Below, in pieces: positions 53,702 to 62,581 of a stretch of 64,000 bases of DNA. Position 1 is the stretch's first letter. Each line of letters opens with the position of its first letter. The position numbers were made by a program, and so were the translations under genes. Location: contig JAUWGP010000005.1 of the NCBI GenBank assembly GCA_030606335.1, positions 1 through 64,000 of the forward strand, in the 5' to 3' direction. Under the pieces are notes generated by a model. That model saw only the letters and a program-made list of their open reading frames with translations. It searched no databases and had not been told where the DNA came from. The DNA comes from Caldifarciminota bacterium. GTDB lineage: Bacteria > Hydrothermota > UBA3073.

Positions 53702-54523
53702 ATGTTAGATAAGTTACTTAAAATAGACAGGCGTATCATATTTTCCATAATTGGGATTGTGGTAATCATAGCGATACTCTTTCCTATGGGGCTTGTAGTT
53801 CATGTGAGTGAACCAGTAGAGAAAATTTATAGAGAGATCGAATCCCTTTCTCCGGATTCTTATGTCTTTTTATCCTTCGATTACGACCCGGCAAGTATGG
53901 CTGAGCTTGACCCTCTGGCACTTGCTGTTATAAGGCACTGCTTCAGGAAGGATCTGAAGATAGTAAGTCTCGGTTTGTGGCCACAGGGAGTCTTATTGGG
54001 ACAGGCAAATCTTGAAATAGCGGCAGAGGAATATGGTAAGGAATACGGAATAGATTTCGCTAATCTTGGCTACAAGACAGGAGGAATAGTTGTTATCTCA
54101 GGAATTTCTACGAACTTAAGAGATATTTTTCCTCAGGATTATATTGGTAATAATGTAGATAGTCTGCCGATGTTGGATGGGATAAATAATTTGGACCCAT
54201 TTAAGTTAATAATTACTTTTTCGGCGGGTGATCCAGGTGTAAGACACTGGGTAATGATTGCACAGGCAAGATATGGTAAGAAAATAGGTTTAGGAAGCAC
54301 AGCAGTACAGGCACCTGCCTTCTATCCTTATCTCCAGGCAAATCAACTTGTAGGTCTTGCGGGTGGAATGAAGGGTGCGGCAGAATATGAACAACTCATT
54401 AAGATACCCGGTCTTGCTACTGCAGGGATGGATGCCCAGTCACTCGCGCATTTAGTTATTGTATTATTTATAATATTCGGGAATGTGATATTCCTTCTTA
54501 AGAAGAGGAGTAGTAGTAGTTGA
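53702..54523 (+). CDS. Membrane-anchored protein of unknown function, cluster gene 3
   Basis: The 273-residue protein has one N-terminal helix (about 14-36), a soluble domain of about 200 residues and a C-terminal helix (about 248-267) followed by a basic tail. Features include LSFDYDPASMAELDPLALAVIRHCF near 58-82 and ITFSAGDPGVRHW. The fold, between two membrane anchors, parallels the DUF6754-like protein. Family not recognised. Confidence 0.6.
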   Translation: MLDKLLKIDRRIIFSIIGIVVIIAILFPMGLVVHVSEPVEKIYREIESLSPDSYVFLSFDYDPASMAELDPLALAVIRHCFRKDLKIVSLGLWPQGVLLGQANLEIAAEEYGKEYGIDFANLGYKTGGIVVISGISTNLRDIFPQDYIGNNVDSLPMLDGINNLDPFKLIITFSAGDPGVRHWVMIAQARYGKKIGLGSTAVQAPAFYPYLQANQLVGLAGGMKGAAEYEQLIKIPGLATAGMDAQSLAHLVIVLFIIFGNVIFLLKKRSSSS

Positions 54524-54570
54524 TGAAGTGTTATTTGTTGTTAGTAGATTTGAATTTTTAGATTTTTTAA

Positions 54571-54600
54571 CTTTTAGACCTTTCTACTTTTTGACTTTTA
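54571..54600. repeat. CTTTTAGACC / TTTTTGACTTTT repeat
   Basis: Another copy of the GTCAAAAAG-family sequence seen around 17461-17837. Confidence 0.5.
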
Positions 54601-54604
54601 TACT

Positions 54605-55204
54605 ATGGTTCAGATAATAGGCATATGGGTAGCGTCATTACTAACCCTTTGTATATTTTCTTTTCTCTATAAGGATAACCCGTTTTATAAGTTTGCCGAG
54701 CATCTTTTTGTTGGAGTTTCCGCAGGATACTGGGCAATGTATTCATGGTATAATATCTTGGTTCCGAATCTTGGTAGACCTCTTTTTATAGAACACGAAT
54801 TTATATTAGTTATCCCGCTTATTCTGGGTATATTGATGTTGCTTCGTTTATTCCCCAAAGTTGGCTGGTTATCAAGATGGCCACTTGCATTTATCGTTGG
54901 AATGACATCAGGATATTATCTTGTAACATTTCTACAGACTAACGCCCTTGAACAGGCAAGGGCAACCATAATTCCCCTTAATCATATCAACAACATAATT
55001 CTTATAATAGGTGTATTAACCGGTCTTCTATATTTCTTTTTCTCAACTCGGCATAAAGGGGGGATTGGTTTTGCAGCGAGGATTGGAAGAATGTTTTTAA
55101 TGGTTGCATTTGGTGCATCATTTGGTTATACAGTGATGGCAAGAATTTCCCTCCTGATTGGCAGAATGTACTTTCTACTTGGTGAATGGCTCCATATCAT
55201 TTGA
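54605..55204 (+). CDS. Polytopic membrane protein, cluster gene 4
   Basis: The 199-residue protein has about five or six membrane helices and no large loop. It opens MVQIIGIWVASLLTLCIFSFLYKDNPFYKFAEHLFVG in outline, with FAEHLFVGVSAGYW as a conserved-looking motif, and carries a PKVGWLSRWP loop. It is not recognised. By position it ends the four-gene cluster. Confidence 0.65.
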   Translation: MVQIIGIWVASLLTLCIFSFLYKDNPFYKFAEHLFVGVSAGYWAMYSWYNILVPNLGRPLFIEHEFILVIPLILGILMLLRLFPKVGWLSRWPLAFIVGMTSGYYLVTFLQTNALEQARATIIPLNHINNIILIIGVLTGLLYFFFSTRHKGGIGFAARIGRMFLMVAFGASFGYTVMARISLLIGRMYFLLGEWLHII

Positions 55205-55215
55205 TAGAAATGATT

Positions 55216-55635
55216 CTAAGGTTTTTCAGATATTGGGATTATTTGAATTACAACCCTTCTTTTTGACCTCGGCCCATCAAATTCACAGAGCATTATTGCC
55301 TGCCAGGTTCCCAATCCAAGATGACCATCTTTCATAGGTATACTAACAGACGAACCAATAACTGCTGATTTAATATGGGCATGTGCATTGTTATCAATTC
55401 TATCGTGTAGGTAGCCGGCATGACGAGGTATGAATCTATCAAGTGCTGAGAGAAAATCTCTCTTGATATTGGGGTCAGCACTCTCATTTATTATTATACC
55501 AGCAGTTGCATGCGGCACGTAAATCAAGCAAACTCCATTATGTATATTGCTTTTTTGAACTACATCTTCAACATTGTGTGTTATATCTATGAGTTCTTCA
55601 GAAGACCTTGTTGTGACGATGAATTCAAAATACAT
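55216..55635 (-). CDS. yjbQ: YjbQ/UPF0047-family protein
   Basis: The 139-residue protein covers the whole UPF0047 family: VDVVQKSNIHNGVCLIYVPHATAGI, an HAHIKSAVIGSS segment with the His pair, and GTWQAIMLCEFDGPRSKR near the end. YjbQ homologues have low thiamine-phosphate-synthase activity and are annotated secondary thiamine-phosphate synthase; the natural role is unclear. It is convergent with the membrane cluster, leaving 12 bp between stops. Confidence 0.9.
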   Translation of the reverse strand: MYFEFIVTTRSSEELIDITHNVEDVVQKSNIHNGVCLIYVPHATAGIIINESADPNIKRDFLSALDRFIPRHAGYLHDRIDNNAHAHIKSAVIGSSVSIPMKDGHLGLGTWQAIMLCEFDGPRSKRRVVIQIIPISEKP

Positions 55636-56289
55636 AAAACCCCCAGATAGTAAAATTAAAAATCAAATATCAAATATCAAAAATTAGACGTTGTCCTAAA
55701 GTGTTGTGATGATAGATAATATGAAACCTTTTATTGTGTGCTATAGCGTTGTAATCTCATCCCTTTTTGTCTGTCATTGCGAGCGAACGCAGTAAGCGTG
55801 GCAATCTCATCCTTTAATATCATTACTACATATTGTAAGAACTTCTGGGCAATAAAGCTCTTATCTACCCCGCCAAAGGTGTGCAGACAGATTGATTTGA
55901 AAATTATTGATATCCAATATATATGGCTTTAACGCTATCACGAAACTTTGGGACATTCTCAAAAATTAAACAATTTCCCATAGTTACGCGATACGGATCT
56001 GGTCGGTCATTGCGAATCCGTCCACGGACTCGTCAAAAGGATCTCATAAGAGTCCACGACATGAGGACATAAGCTCCGTATCCATACGGATCTTGAGATG
56101 GATACGGATGAAGCAATCGCTTTTTAGTGAATTATATAAAATATGAGATTGCCACGTTCATCCCCCAATTCCTAAAAGAATGGGGCTTCACTCGCAATGA
56201 CAGGCATCCTCTTGTATATCATTAAGATAGTTTGGAACATTTAAAAAATTAAATATCATACATGAAAGATATAGATTAGTTATTCTTTT
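55636..56289. repeat. Non-coding region with 53-bp-family repeats
   Basis: Copies at 55752-55815 and 55998-56210 carry GTCATTGCGAGC and CTCGCAATGACA ends and GCGTGGCAATCTCATCC linkers. One part, 56030-56100, includes an inverted ATCCGTATCCATACGGAT palindrome. No gene is seen. Confidence 0.75.
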
Positions 56290-57816
56290 TTATAATTTCT
56301 CAGGTCGCTGTATAAAAAGTAAACTTAAAATTCCCACAAAAGAAAATAAAAGCATGATGTACGAAAACACATCCCCGTATCTTGTATAGAAGGTTTCCGT
56401 ATGATTTAGATATATATTGTCAGATATAGAAGCCCTTTCAAAGAGTTTTGTAGTATGTTTTATTAAACCATCAGGATTAACTATATATGATATTCCTGAA
56501 TTTGCACATCTTATAAAAGGTTTTCTTGTCTCAACTGCCCTTAACAATGCCATCCTCGAGTGTTCGTATGGTCCGACAGTTCTCCCAAACCAGGAATCAT
56601 CGGTTATATTAACCATAAAGTCTGCTCCTTCCTTAACAAATTTGTTTACATGTCTCGGGAATGTTGATTCGAAGCAGATAAGCACGCCAAATTTTACACC
56701 ATTCAGCTCGAAAAGAGTTCTCCTATCGCCCGGGGAATACCCCCCCTGTCCAAATTCAAGCCTTTTAAGAACAGGAAAAAAATCATCGAAGGGTAGCCTC
56801 TCTCCAAAGGGAACAAGATATATTTTATCATAGAAATCTACAACACCCTTATATGGTTTCACCAGGACTGACGAGTTGTAAACCTTGATAATTTCCTCAT
56901 CGTAGGAAAGCCTTGTACCACCAGTCAGGACTGGAGTTTGAAGTGAATCCACAAGCTCTCTTGTTAACCTCTCTGGTTTCGAGCCCTCTATCATATAGCC
57001 TGGTAGTGCTGATTCCGGCCAAATTATAAGGTCATGTCTTGAATCAGATTCAGAAAAACTTTTAAAGATGTTAATTCTGGAAACTATATCTCCTCTTCTC
57101 TTTACTTCGTGTGAGATATTCGGTTGTACAATTAAAATAGATATTTCTGATTGCTGTATGTCAGAATCTTGCATTAATTTATTAATTGATTTTATTCTCA
57201 GTTTACTGTAACCCATGACACTTGAGAGTATAATTAGAAGGGGAATTATTATTTTGGGTCTTGTAAATGAGTTATACAGTAGTATATTGGTAAGGATAAC
57301 AATAAAAGATAAGCCGGCTATACCTGTAATATCTGCTATCTGAATAAAGTATCTTTGTGGTACAAGTGTATAACCGATTGTTCCCCATGGGAATCCAATC
57401 TCTCGAGTAAGAGACCTTAGAAATTCGAGGGAGACAAAGAAAGCAGCAGAGATTATCCAACCAACAACGCCAGTTTTTATTAATAGTAATTTTGTAATAT
57501 AACACCATAATCCGTAATATAGTGAAAGATATAACCATAGAATAAATACACCCAGATAGAGATAGAATCTGATTGGAACCTCCATTACCAATATAAAATA
57601 AAGCAGTGGTATATAAAGGGTAAAACCAGCAATCAGACCGTAGTAGAAGAGTCTTTTTGGAGAGGATTTATCTATAAGAAATAATAAGGGTAAGAAAGCT
57701 ATAAAAGATAGATAAGGTAGGTATACAAAAGAGGAAAATAGAAGAATTCCTGATAATACAGAGAAAAGTATTCCTAAAGGGGGAGAAATCTCGGATTTTG
57801 ATATGTGAATTTGCAT
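56290..57816 (-). CDS. lnt: Apolipoprotein N-acyltransferase
   Basis: The 508-residue product has about seven N-terminal membrane helices and then a nitrilase-fold domain. Catalytic Glu is in IIWPESALPGY near 252; Lys in YDKIYLVPFGE; Cys in GVLICFES near 372. A final membrane segment follows near 485-505. Lnt N-acylates the N-terminal Cys of outer-membrane-bound lipoproteins, which supports a two-membrane cell. It lies 23 bp downstream of the M23 gene. Confidence 0.95.
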   Translation of the reverse strand: MQIHISKSEISPPLGILFSVLSGILLFSSFVYLPYLSFIAFLPLLFLIDKSSPKRLFYYGLIAGFTLYIPLLYFILVMEVPIRFYLYLGVFILWLYLSLYYGLWCYITKLLLIKTGVVGWIISAAFFVSLEFLRSLTREIGFPWGTIGYTLVPQRYFIQIADITGIAGLSFIVILTNILLYNSFTRPKIIIPLLIILSSVMGYSKLRIKSINKLMQDSDIQQSEISILIVQPNISHEVKRRGDIVSRINIFKSFSESDSRHDLIIWPESALPGYMIEGSKPERLTRELVDSLQTPVLTGGTRLSYDEEIIKVYNSSVLVKPYKGVVDFYDKIYLVPFGERLPFDDFFPVLKRLEFGQGGYSPGDRRTLFELNGVKFGVLICFESTFPRHVNKFVKEGADFMVNITDDSWFGRTVGPYEHSRMALLRAVETRKPFIRCANSGISYIVNPDGLIKHTTKLFERASISDNIYLNHTETFYTRYGDVFSYIMLLFSFVGILSLLFIQRPEKL

Positions 57817-57839
57817 TCTATCATCTGAAAACGTATAGC

Positions 57840-58742
57840 TTAGTATATTATATTGCCCAACATTATGTAATCCCTGGGATTTACTGCCTTTCCATGTTTA
57901 AATATAGAATAGTGAAGATGTGTGCCTGTAGATCTTCCTGAACTTCCCATATAGGCTATTATATTACCTCTCTTAACCTTTTCACCAACCTTAACAGTTG
58001 AGTTTTTAATATGTCCGTAAAGTGATTTATAGCCATAACCGTGATTTATCTTTACACACAAACCGAGTCGACCCATTCTTCCAATATAAACAACCTCGCC
58101 AGATGCGGCTGCAACTATAGGTGTGCCTGTCTTGTTAGCTACATCAATTCCATTATGGAATGTCCGCTTACCAGTAAATGGATCTCTTCTCCATCCAAAA
58201 CCCGATGTTATTCTTCCCCATGTGGGCATAATGGAGGGAGTATGCTTGAGTTCATCTCTTGAGCGAAGTAGGTTGAATTCAAGGTCAGAAAGGCTCCTCT
58301 CTTCAATTTTTTGTTCTATTTTTATCTTGTCCAATTTTTTCCTTAATAAGACCACCTTCCTGTCAAGTACTGTGTTCGATTCGTCAGGAAAATATCTACC
58401 ACCTGTTCCAAGCATTCTTACTTCGTCCTGTGATGGGATATCCAGACCTAATCTTAGGATCTCATCATGAAAAATTATTTTTGAATATCTTCTTTCAAGG
58501 CTCTGTAACATTCGATCGATTTGCGAAATTTCCTTCATAAACCTTGATTTCTGTCTTGATAACAATGCACTATTTGTATTGTTGATTATGGTGTTTATTA
58601 TATTCCCAGAAGACCACCCAGAGTATCCCAAGAGAAAAATAAATGGCAGAAATATTAAATAAATCTGCCATTTTGATAAAGTGATGTTCTTTCTACTAAT
58701 TATTACAGTCCATTTTTGCATTAGTATAGCTCCAGTTTTCAC
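57840..58742 (-). CDS. M23-family peptidase, membrane-anchored
   Basis: The 300-residue product has one N-terminal membrane helix (about 28-48), a coiled-coil region (about 65-165) and a LytM/M23 domain. The zinc ligands are visible in FHNGIDVA (HxxxD) and GTHLHYSIF (HxH), with the conserved GRMGRLGLCVKINHG. It is probably a periplasmic murein endopeptidase or an EnvC/NlpD-like activator. The start could be an internal ATG eight codons on. It shares a promoter with lnt. Confidence 0.92.
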   Translation of the reverse strand: MKTGAILMQKWTVIISRKNITLSKWQIYLIFLPFIFLLGYSGWSSGNIINTIINNTNSALLSRQKSRFMKEISQIDRMLQSLERRYSKIIFHDEILRLGLDIPSQDEVRMLGTGGRYFPDESNTVLDRKVVLLRKKLDKIKIEQKIEERSLSDLEFNLLRSRDELKHTPSIMPTWGRITSGFGWRRDPFTGKRTFHNGIDVANKTGTPIVAAASGEVVYIGRMGRLGLCVKINHGYGYKSLYGHIKNSTVKVGEKVKRGNIIAYMGSSGRSTGTHLHYSIFKHGKAVNPRDYIMLGNIIY

Positions 58743-59051
58743 ACGTGAAAGATTACTTAACGTTATATTTATTAGAAATTCTTCTTATACACTTATATAA
58801 ACAAAAAGAGAAAAAGTTACCAATGCAGTGTATTTGTATGAGAAAAAATTTTTTCAAACCTTGGAATATATTCTTTTACACTCCTGGTTAATATCTCCTT
58901 GTTTACTAAACACTTTTATTAATCAATTATACAATAAAAACTCGAGTTTGTCAACAAAAAAATTTCAAATTTTTAAAAAAATTTAGATTTTATTGACTTT
59001 TTCAGATGAAAAATTAAAAAAATGTAAACGTGGTAGATTTTGACGAAAATA
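58743..59051. other. Intergenic region with M23-lnt promoter
   Basis: Contains the minus-strand promoter at 58926-58954. Otherwise a very AT-rich stretch; no gene. Confidence 0.6.
58926..58954 (-). promoter_or_regulatory. Consensus promoter for the M23-lnt genes
   Basis: Minus strand TTGACA (58949-58954), 17 bp, TATAAT (58926-58931); leader about 175 nt. Confidence 0.85.
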
Positions 59052-59123
59052 AGCGGGGAACGGGACTCGAACCCGTGACGACCTGCTTGGCAAGCAGGCA
59101 TTCTACCACTGAATTACCCCCGC
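59052..59123 (-). tRNA. tRNA-Gly (GCC)
   Basis: On the minus strand GCGGGGG pairs with TCCCCGC. The D-loop has TTCAGTGGTAGAAT, the anticodon stem CTGCT/AGCAG closes a TTGCCAA loop with anticodon GCC, and the T-loop is TTCGAGT. CCA is not encoded. Confidence 0.96.
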
Positions 59124-59133
59124 AAGTGTTTAT

Positions 59134-59162
59134 ATATTAACATAAATTTAGAGATTTGTCAA
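59134..59162 (-). promoter_or_regulatory. Promoter of tRNA-Gly
   Basis: Minus strand TTGACA (59157-59162), 17 bp, TAATAT (59134-59139). The expected start is about 4 bp before the mature tRNA 5' end. Its -35 overlaps an inverted repeat shared with the promoter at 59183. Confidence 0.85.
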
Positions 59163-59182
59163 GAAAATTTTAAAAAATTTTC

Positions 59183-59211
59183 TTGACTTTTCGGGCATTG
59201 TGTGGTAGAAT
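59183..59211 (+). promoter_or_regulatory. Promoter directed at parB
   Basis: TTGACT (59183-59188), 17 bp, TAGAAT (59206-59211). The leader to parB at 59574 would be about 355 nt, with no ORF that I believe. Confidence 0.75.
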
Positions 59212-59573
59212 AAATACAAATCCTGAATTATCTTAAGTATTGTTATTATAGTGTAATTTTTATTTAAAAATCCAACATAATAGATTAATATAAAATACTC
59301 GAGTCTTTTAAATGAAAGGGTAAAATTTAGCTTGACTATAAAAGACTAAAATTAACCACAGAGGACACAAAGTATCTTTGAGGTAGAAAATTAAGAAAAA
59401 AATAGAAAACCTCTGTGCTCTCTTCTATTGAACCCAAAGTTTACAAGAGTTGAGCTACAAGCAAGAAAAACGCTGATAGATAATTTGAGTACACAGAGAA
59501 AAATAAATATTATCTCTCTGAGCCCTCTGGGGATAAATTTTGCATACTACCACGAATTTCAACAGGAGTATTA
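59212..59573. other. Long leader or intergenic region before parB
   Basis: Holds a short inverted CACAGAGG... CCTCTGTG pair (59356-59412) of a repeat type seen again at 60510. No gene, and no parA, lies between the tRNA and parB. A GGAG lies just upstream of the parB start. Confidence 0.5.
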
Positions 59574-60374
59574 ATGTCAAGGAAGGCATTAGGTAAAGGT
59601 ATTGATGCACTTCTTCCTGAGGAAAAAGGTAGACTTATACAGATAGAAATAGACAGTATAAAATATAATCCTTATCAGCCAAGAAAAAGTATGGGGTCTC
59701 TCGACGAGCTTGTTCTTTCCATAAAGGAGAATGGTGTGATTGAACCAATTATTGTTAGGACTATTGATGAGGGTTATGAAGTCATATGTGGTGAGCGAAG
59801 GGTACAGGCTGCCAAGCAACTTGGGATGGATTATATTCCAGCTGTGGTAAGAGAAGCATCAGACAGAGAGATGCTTGAGCTTGCATTAATAGAGAACCTT
59901 CAGAGAGAAAACCTTAATCCCCTTGAAGCAGCAGAGGCGTTTACTATTCTTATTAAAAGTTTTGGTCTCTCACATCAGGAAATTGCCAAAAGAGTAAGTA
60001 AAGATAGAGCAACAGTCACGAATACACTTAGACTTTTAGGGCTTGAAGAGGAGATTAAGGAACTTATATGGAATGGCAAGTTGAGTGAAGGACATGCCAG
60101 AGCGATTCTATCCTTAAAGCCAGGCAAGAACAGGATAAAAGTAGCAAAAAGAATAGCAGAATTGGGGCTTACTGTAAGAGAAACTGAAAAGATCGCAAAA
60201 AAAAGGACTTCCCTTTATCCAGATTTAGAAAATATTTTAACACAGTATATTGGGAACCCAGTAATCATAGTGGAGGGTAGGAATAAGGGAAGGATCTCTG
60301 TAGAATATTACGGGGAAGATGACCTTATGCGTATAGTCGGGCTGTTCAGGGATATCACCTATAAGGTTGAATGA
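59574..60374 (+). CDS. parB: ParB/Spo0J-family partition protein
   Basis: The 266-residue protein opens with the ParB-typical LGKGIDALLPE and has the nuclease-like CTP-binding fold (PYQPRKSMGSLDEL and GERRVQAAKQLG). The ALIENLQRENLNPLEAA helix and a helix-turn-helix (LSHQEIAKRVSKDRATVTN) follow. ParB loads onto parS sites and with ParA segregates the chromosome. No parA is adjacent and no parS-like sequence was spotted. It is followed by a SPOR lipoprotein. Confidence 0.95.
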   Translation: MSRKALGKGIDALLPEEKGRLIQIEIDSIKYNPYQPRKSMGSLDELVLSIKENGVIEPIIVRTIDEGYEVICGERRVQAAKQLGMDYIPAVVREASDREMLELALIENLQRENLNPLEAAEAFTILIKSFGLSHQEIAKRVSKDRATVTNTLRLLGLEEEIKELIWNGKLSEGHARAILSLKPGKNRIKVAKRIAELGLTVRETEKIAKKRTSLYPDLENILTQYIGNPVIIVEGRNKGRISVEYYGEDDLMRIVGLFRDITYKVE

Positions 60375-60560
60375 GATGTTAAATGTGAGATGTTGAATGT
60401 TAAATGTTTAATGTCTAATGACGAATGACTAATGTCTGATGACGAATGACTAATGGGAAGGTAGGAGCAACTCCCTGGTTACTTTTCCCTCTTCCCTTTT
60501 CGCAAATCGCTCTCTGTGGTTTTATTTTTGATAATACTCTGAAATATAATGGGAGGTTAT
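60375..60560. repeat. Short minisatellite of TGTTAAATGTGAGATG / CTAATGACGAATGA
   Basis: Two families of 7-15-bp direct repeats similar to those at 27206-27470. Non-coding. Confidence 0.65.
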
Positions 60561-61001
60561 ATGCGGCATATATTATGTGCTGTGTTCTTGTTATTTTTTC
60601 TATCCTGCTCAGTTAAAGAAACAGCACCAATAATAGAGATACTCCCCGAGGAGGAGGAGATTGTACACGAAAGAATCGATACCGTTGATGTAGTAGTATT
60701 TTCAGAGACTCCTGTAGTGGAAATTAAATTTGAAGAAACTGAAGAAGTTATAACTCAGAGGGAAGATGTAGAGAAGTTATATCAATTTAGTATACAGATA
60801 GGTGCTTTTTTTATATATAAAAATGCAAACAAACGTAGGCAGGAGGCTGCAAAGTTATTATCAGGTGAGGTTTTTATAGAGATTGTAGGTAACTATTACA
60901 AGGTCAGAGTGGGAAGGTTTAACAAAAAGTGGGAAGCAGAAAATAAAATAGAGGGAATCAGAAAAGTATATCCGGACGCATTTATAGCTGATTTAAAATA
61001 A
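60561..61001 (+). CDS. SPOR-domain lipoprotein
   Basis: The 146-residue product has a lipoprotein signal ending LLFFLSC, a Glu-rich linker of about 55 residues and a C-terminal SPOR domain (YQFSIQIGAFFIYKNANKR ... YYKVRVGRFNKKWEAE). SPOR domains bind denuded peptidoglycan at division septa. GGGAGG precedes the ATG at 60561 by four bases; an ATG at 60549 is in frame. Confidence 0.88.
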   Translation: MRHILCAVFLLFFLSCSVKETAPIIEILPEEEEIVHERIDTVDVVVFSETPVVEIKFEETEEVITQREDVEKLYQFSIQIGAFFIYKNANKRRQEAAKLLSGEVFIEIVGNYYKVRVGRFNKKWEAENKIEGIRKVYPDAFIADLK

Positions 61002-61033
61002 ACAACATAGGTTTCCACAACTTCCTAATTCTA

Positions 61034-61648
61034 ATGAGTCTTATGGTGAAAGTGGTGATCGCTACAAGGAATAAGGATAAGTTCAGGGAGATAGAAGCCG
61101 TACTTAGTGGGATTCCTATCGAGTTATCTTCATTATTTGACTATTCTTCTATTCCTCCAATTAAAGAAGATGGAAATACCCTGCTGGAGAATGCACTCAA
61201 AAAGGCAAAAGATGTACAAAAAGTAACGGGCCAATGGTGCATTGCTGATGATACTGGTCTATTTGTAGATATATTGAACGGTGCTCCGGGAGTGTGTTCT
61301 GCAAGGTATGCTGGAGAAAATTCTACTTATGAACAGAACCGCAGGAAGCTTCTTTTAACCCTTAGTGATGTTCCAATAAAAGAGAGGACTGCAAGGTTTG
61401 TATGTTGTGTTGTTCTTGTTATCAATTCCAATAAGATAGAGGTGTTTGAGGGATCGGTTGAGGGGTATATAACCCATAGGGAGATTGGTACTGGTGGATT
61501 TGGTTACGATTCGATATTTATGATTCCGGAGATTGGAAAGACATTTGCACAACTTTTGTTTGATGAAAAGAATAGGATTAGCCATAGGGCAATTGCACTG
61601 AATAAATTAAGGTCAAGACTTGAGCAAATCACTCCACAATATGTTTGA
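61034..61648 (+). CDS. rdgB: XTP/dITP (non-canonical purine NTP) pyrophosphatase
   Basis: The 204-residue product has the family start VVIATRNKDKFREIEAVL, the active-site segment WCIADDTGLFVDILNGAPGV in outline near 69-88 and TGGFGYDSIFMIP with the usual Ser and Asp. It hydrolyses dITP and XTP to monophosphates, keeping damaged purines out of nucleic acid. An ATG at 61043 (three codons in) is as likely a start. Confidence 0.95.
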   Translation: MSLMVKVVIATRNKDKFREIEAVLSGIPIELSSLFDYSSIPPIKEDGNTLLENALKKAKDVQKVTGQWCIADDTGLFVDILNGAPGVCSARYAGENSTYEQNRRKLLLTLSDVPIKERTARFVCCVVLVINSNKIEVFEGSVEGYITHREIGTGGFGYDSIFMIPEIGKTFAQLLFDEKNRISHRAIALNKLRSRLEQITPQYV

Positions 61649-61654
61649 TAATCG

Positions 61655-61720
61655 ACTATTCAACTAATTAACTAATCAACTAATTAACTAATCAACTAAT
61701 TAACTAATCAACTTATATGT
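61655..61720. repeat. ACTAATTAACTAATCA tandem repeat
   Basis: About four to five units of ACTAATCAACTAATTA. Non-coding tract before the cdaA leader. Confidence 0.75.
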
Positions 61721-61745
61721 CTATCTGGTTTGTTTGATTTATCTG

Positions 61746-61777
61746 GTGCTGTGTTAGCAAAGTTAATTTCGCTTTTT
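61746..61777. repeat. 32-33-bp element shared, inverted, with 562-594
   Basis: Reverse complement of the sequence at 562-594 with one mismatch; the core is TTAGCAAAGTTAATTTCGC. It sits between rdgB and cdaA. Confidence 0.8.
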
Positions 61778-61802
61778 TACTTTTGCCTTTTTACTTCTAA
61801 AT

Positions 61803-62540
61803 ATGGGTTTTCTCAGATTTACCTTTATTGACCTTATCGATATAGTCGTAATTGGTGTACTTGTCTATTACTTCCTGAGGTATATAAAGGGGACAAGGGC
61901 ACTTCAGATGATGGGAGGACTCATAATACTATTTGTTACAGCATTTATTGCTGAGTTTCTTAGTCTACAGGGGTTTTCTTGGATTATGACTGCCTTTAAA
62001 ACTGCTTGGATCGTCGCATTTGTAATACTCTTTCAACCTGAGATAAGGAGTGCGCTTGCATCAATTGGTAAAACAAGGTTTTTAAGAGCATTTATAAGAG
62101 AGGAAGAGATTATAATTACTGAGATAGCAAATGGTGCTATAGAGTTGTCTGAGAAGGGAATAGGTGGGCTCATCGTAATAGAAAGAGAGGTAGGACTAAA
62201 AAACTATGTCGATACTGGAATATCATTAGATGCGAAGGTAAAAAGTGACCTTATTACGACCATTTTTACACCCTATTCCCCATTACATGACGGTGCTGTG
62301 ATAATAAGAAGTAGCACCATTGTAGCTGCATCCTGTATTCTTCCACTCTCAGATAATCCAGAATTACCTCATACTATGGGTACTCGTCATCGTGCAGCTC
62401 TTGGGATTGCAGAGGAATCCGATGCAGTTGCAATTGTAATATCCGAGGAGACAAGAAAAATATCATTGGCATATAATAGGAATTTAAGAACAAATATTAC
62501 ACGAGAAAATCTAAAAGAAGAACTAAAAAGGCTTCTTTGA
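61803..62540 (+). CDS. cdaA: Diadenylate cyclase (CdaA/DacA type)
   Basis: The 245-residue protein has three N-terminal membrane helices and a DAC domain with LHDGAVII (the DGA motif, near 160-167) and RHRAALG (RHR motif, near 198). It makes c-di-AMP, which controls potassium and osmotic balance and the cell wall. The usual accessory YbbR gene is not adjacent. Length is normal. Confidence 0.95.
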   Translation: MGFLRFTFIDLIDIVVIGVLVYYFLRYIKGTRALQMMGGLIILFVTAFIAEFLSLQGFSWIMTAFKTAWIVAFVILFQPEIRSALASIGKTRFLRAFIREEEIIITEIANGAIELSEKGIGGLIVIEREVGLKNYVDTGISLDAKVKSDLITTIFTPYSPLHDGAVIIRSSTIVAASCILPLSDNPELPHTMGTRHRAALGIAEESDAVAIVISEETRKISLAYNRNLRTNITRENLKEELKRLL

Positions 62541-62581
62541 GTGTTTTTTTCATTTATGTTTTAGTATAGTACGGAGGTTAT

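Noticed and set aside
59212-59573. parS or riboswitch in the parB leader
   Set aside because: No parS-like 16-bp palindrome was seen and no conserved riboswitch core was recognised.
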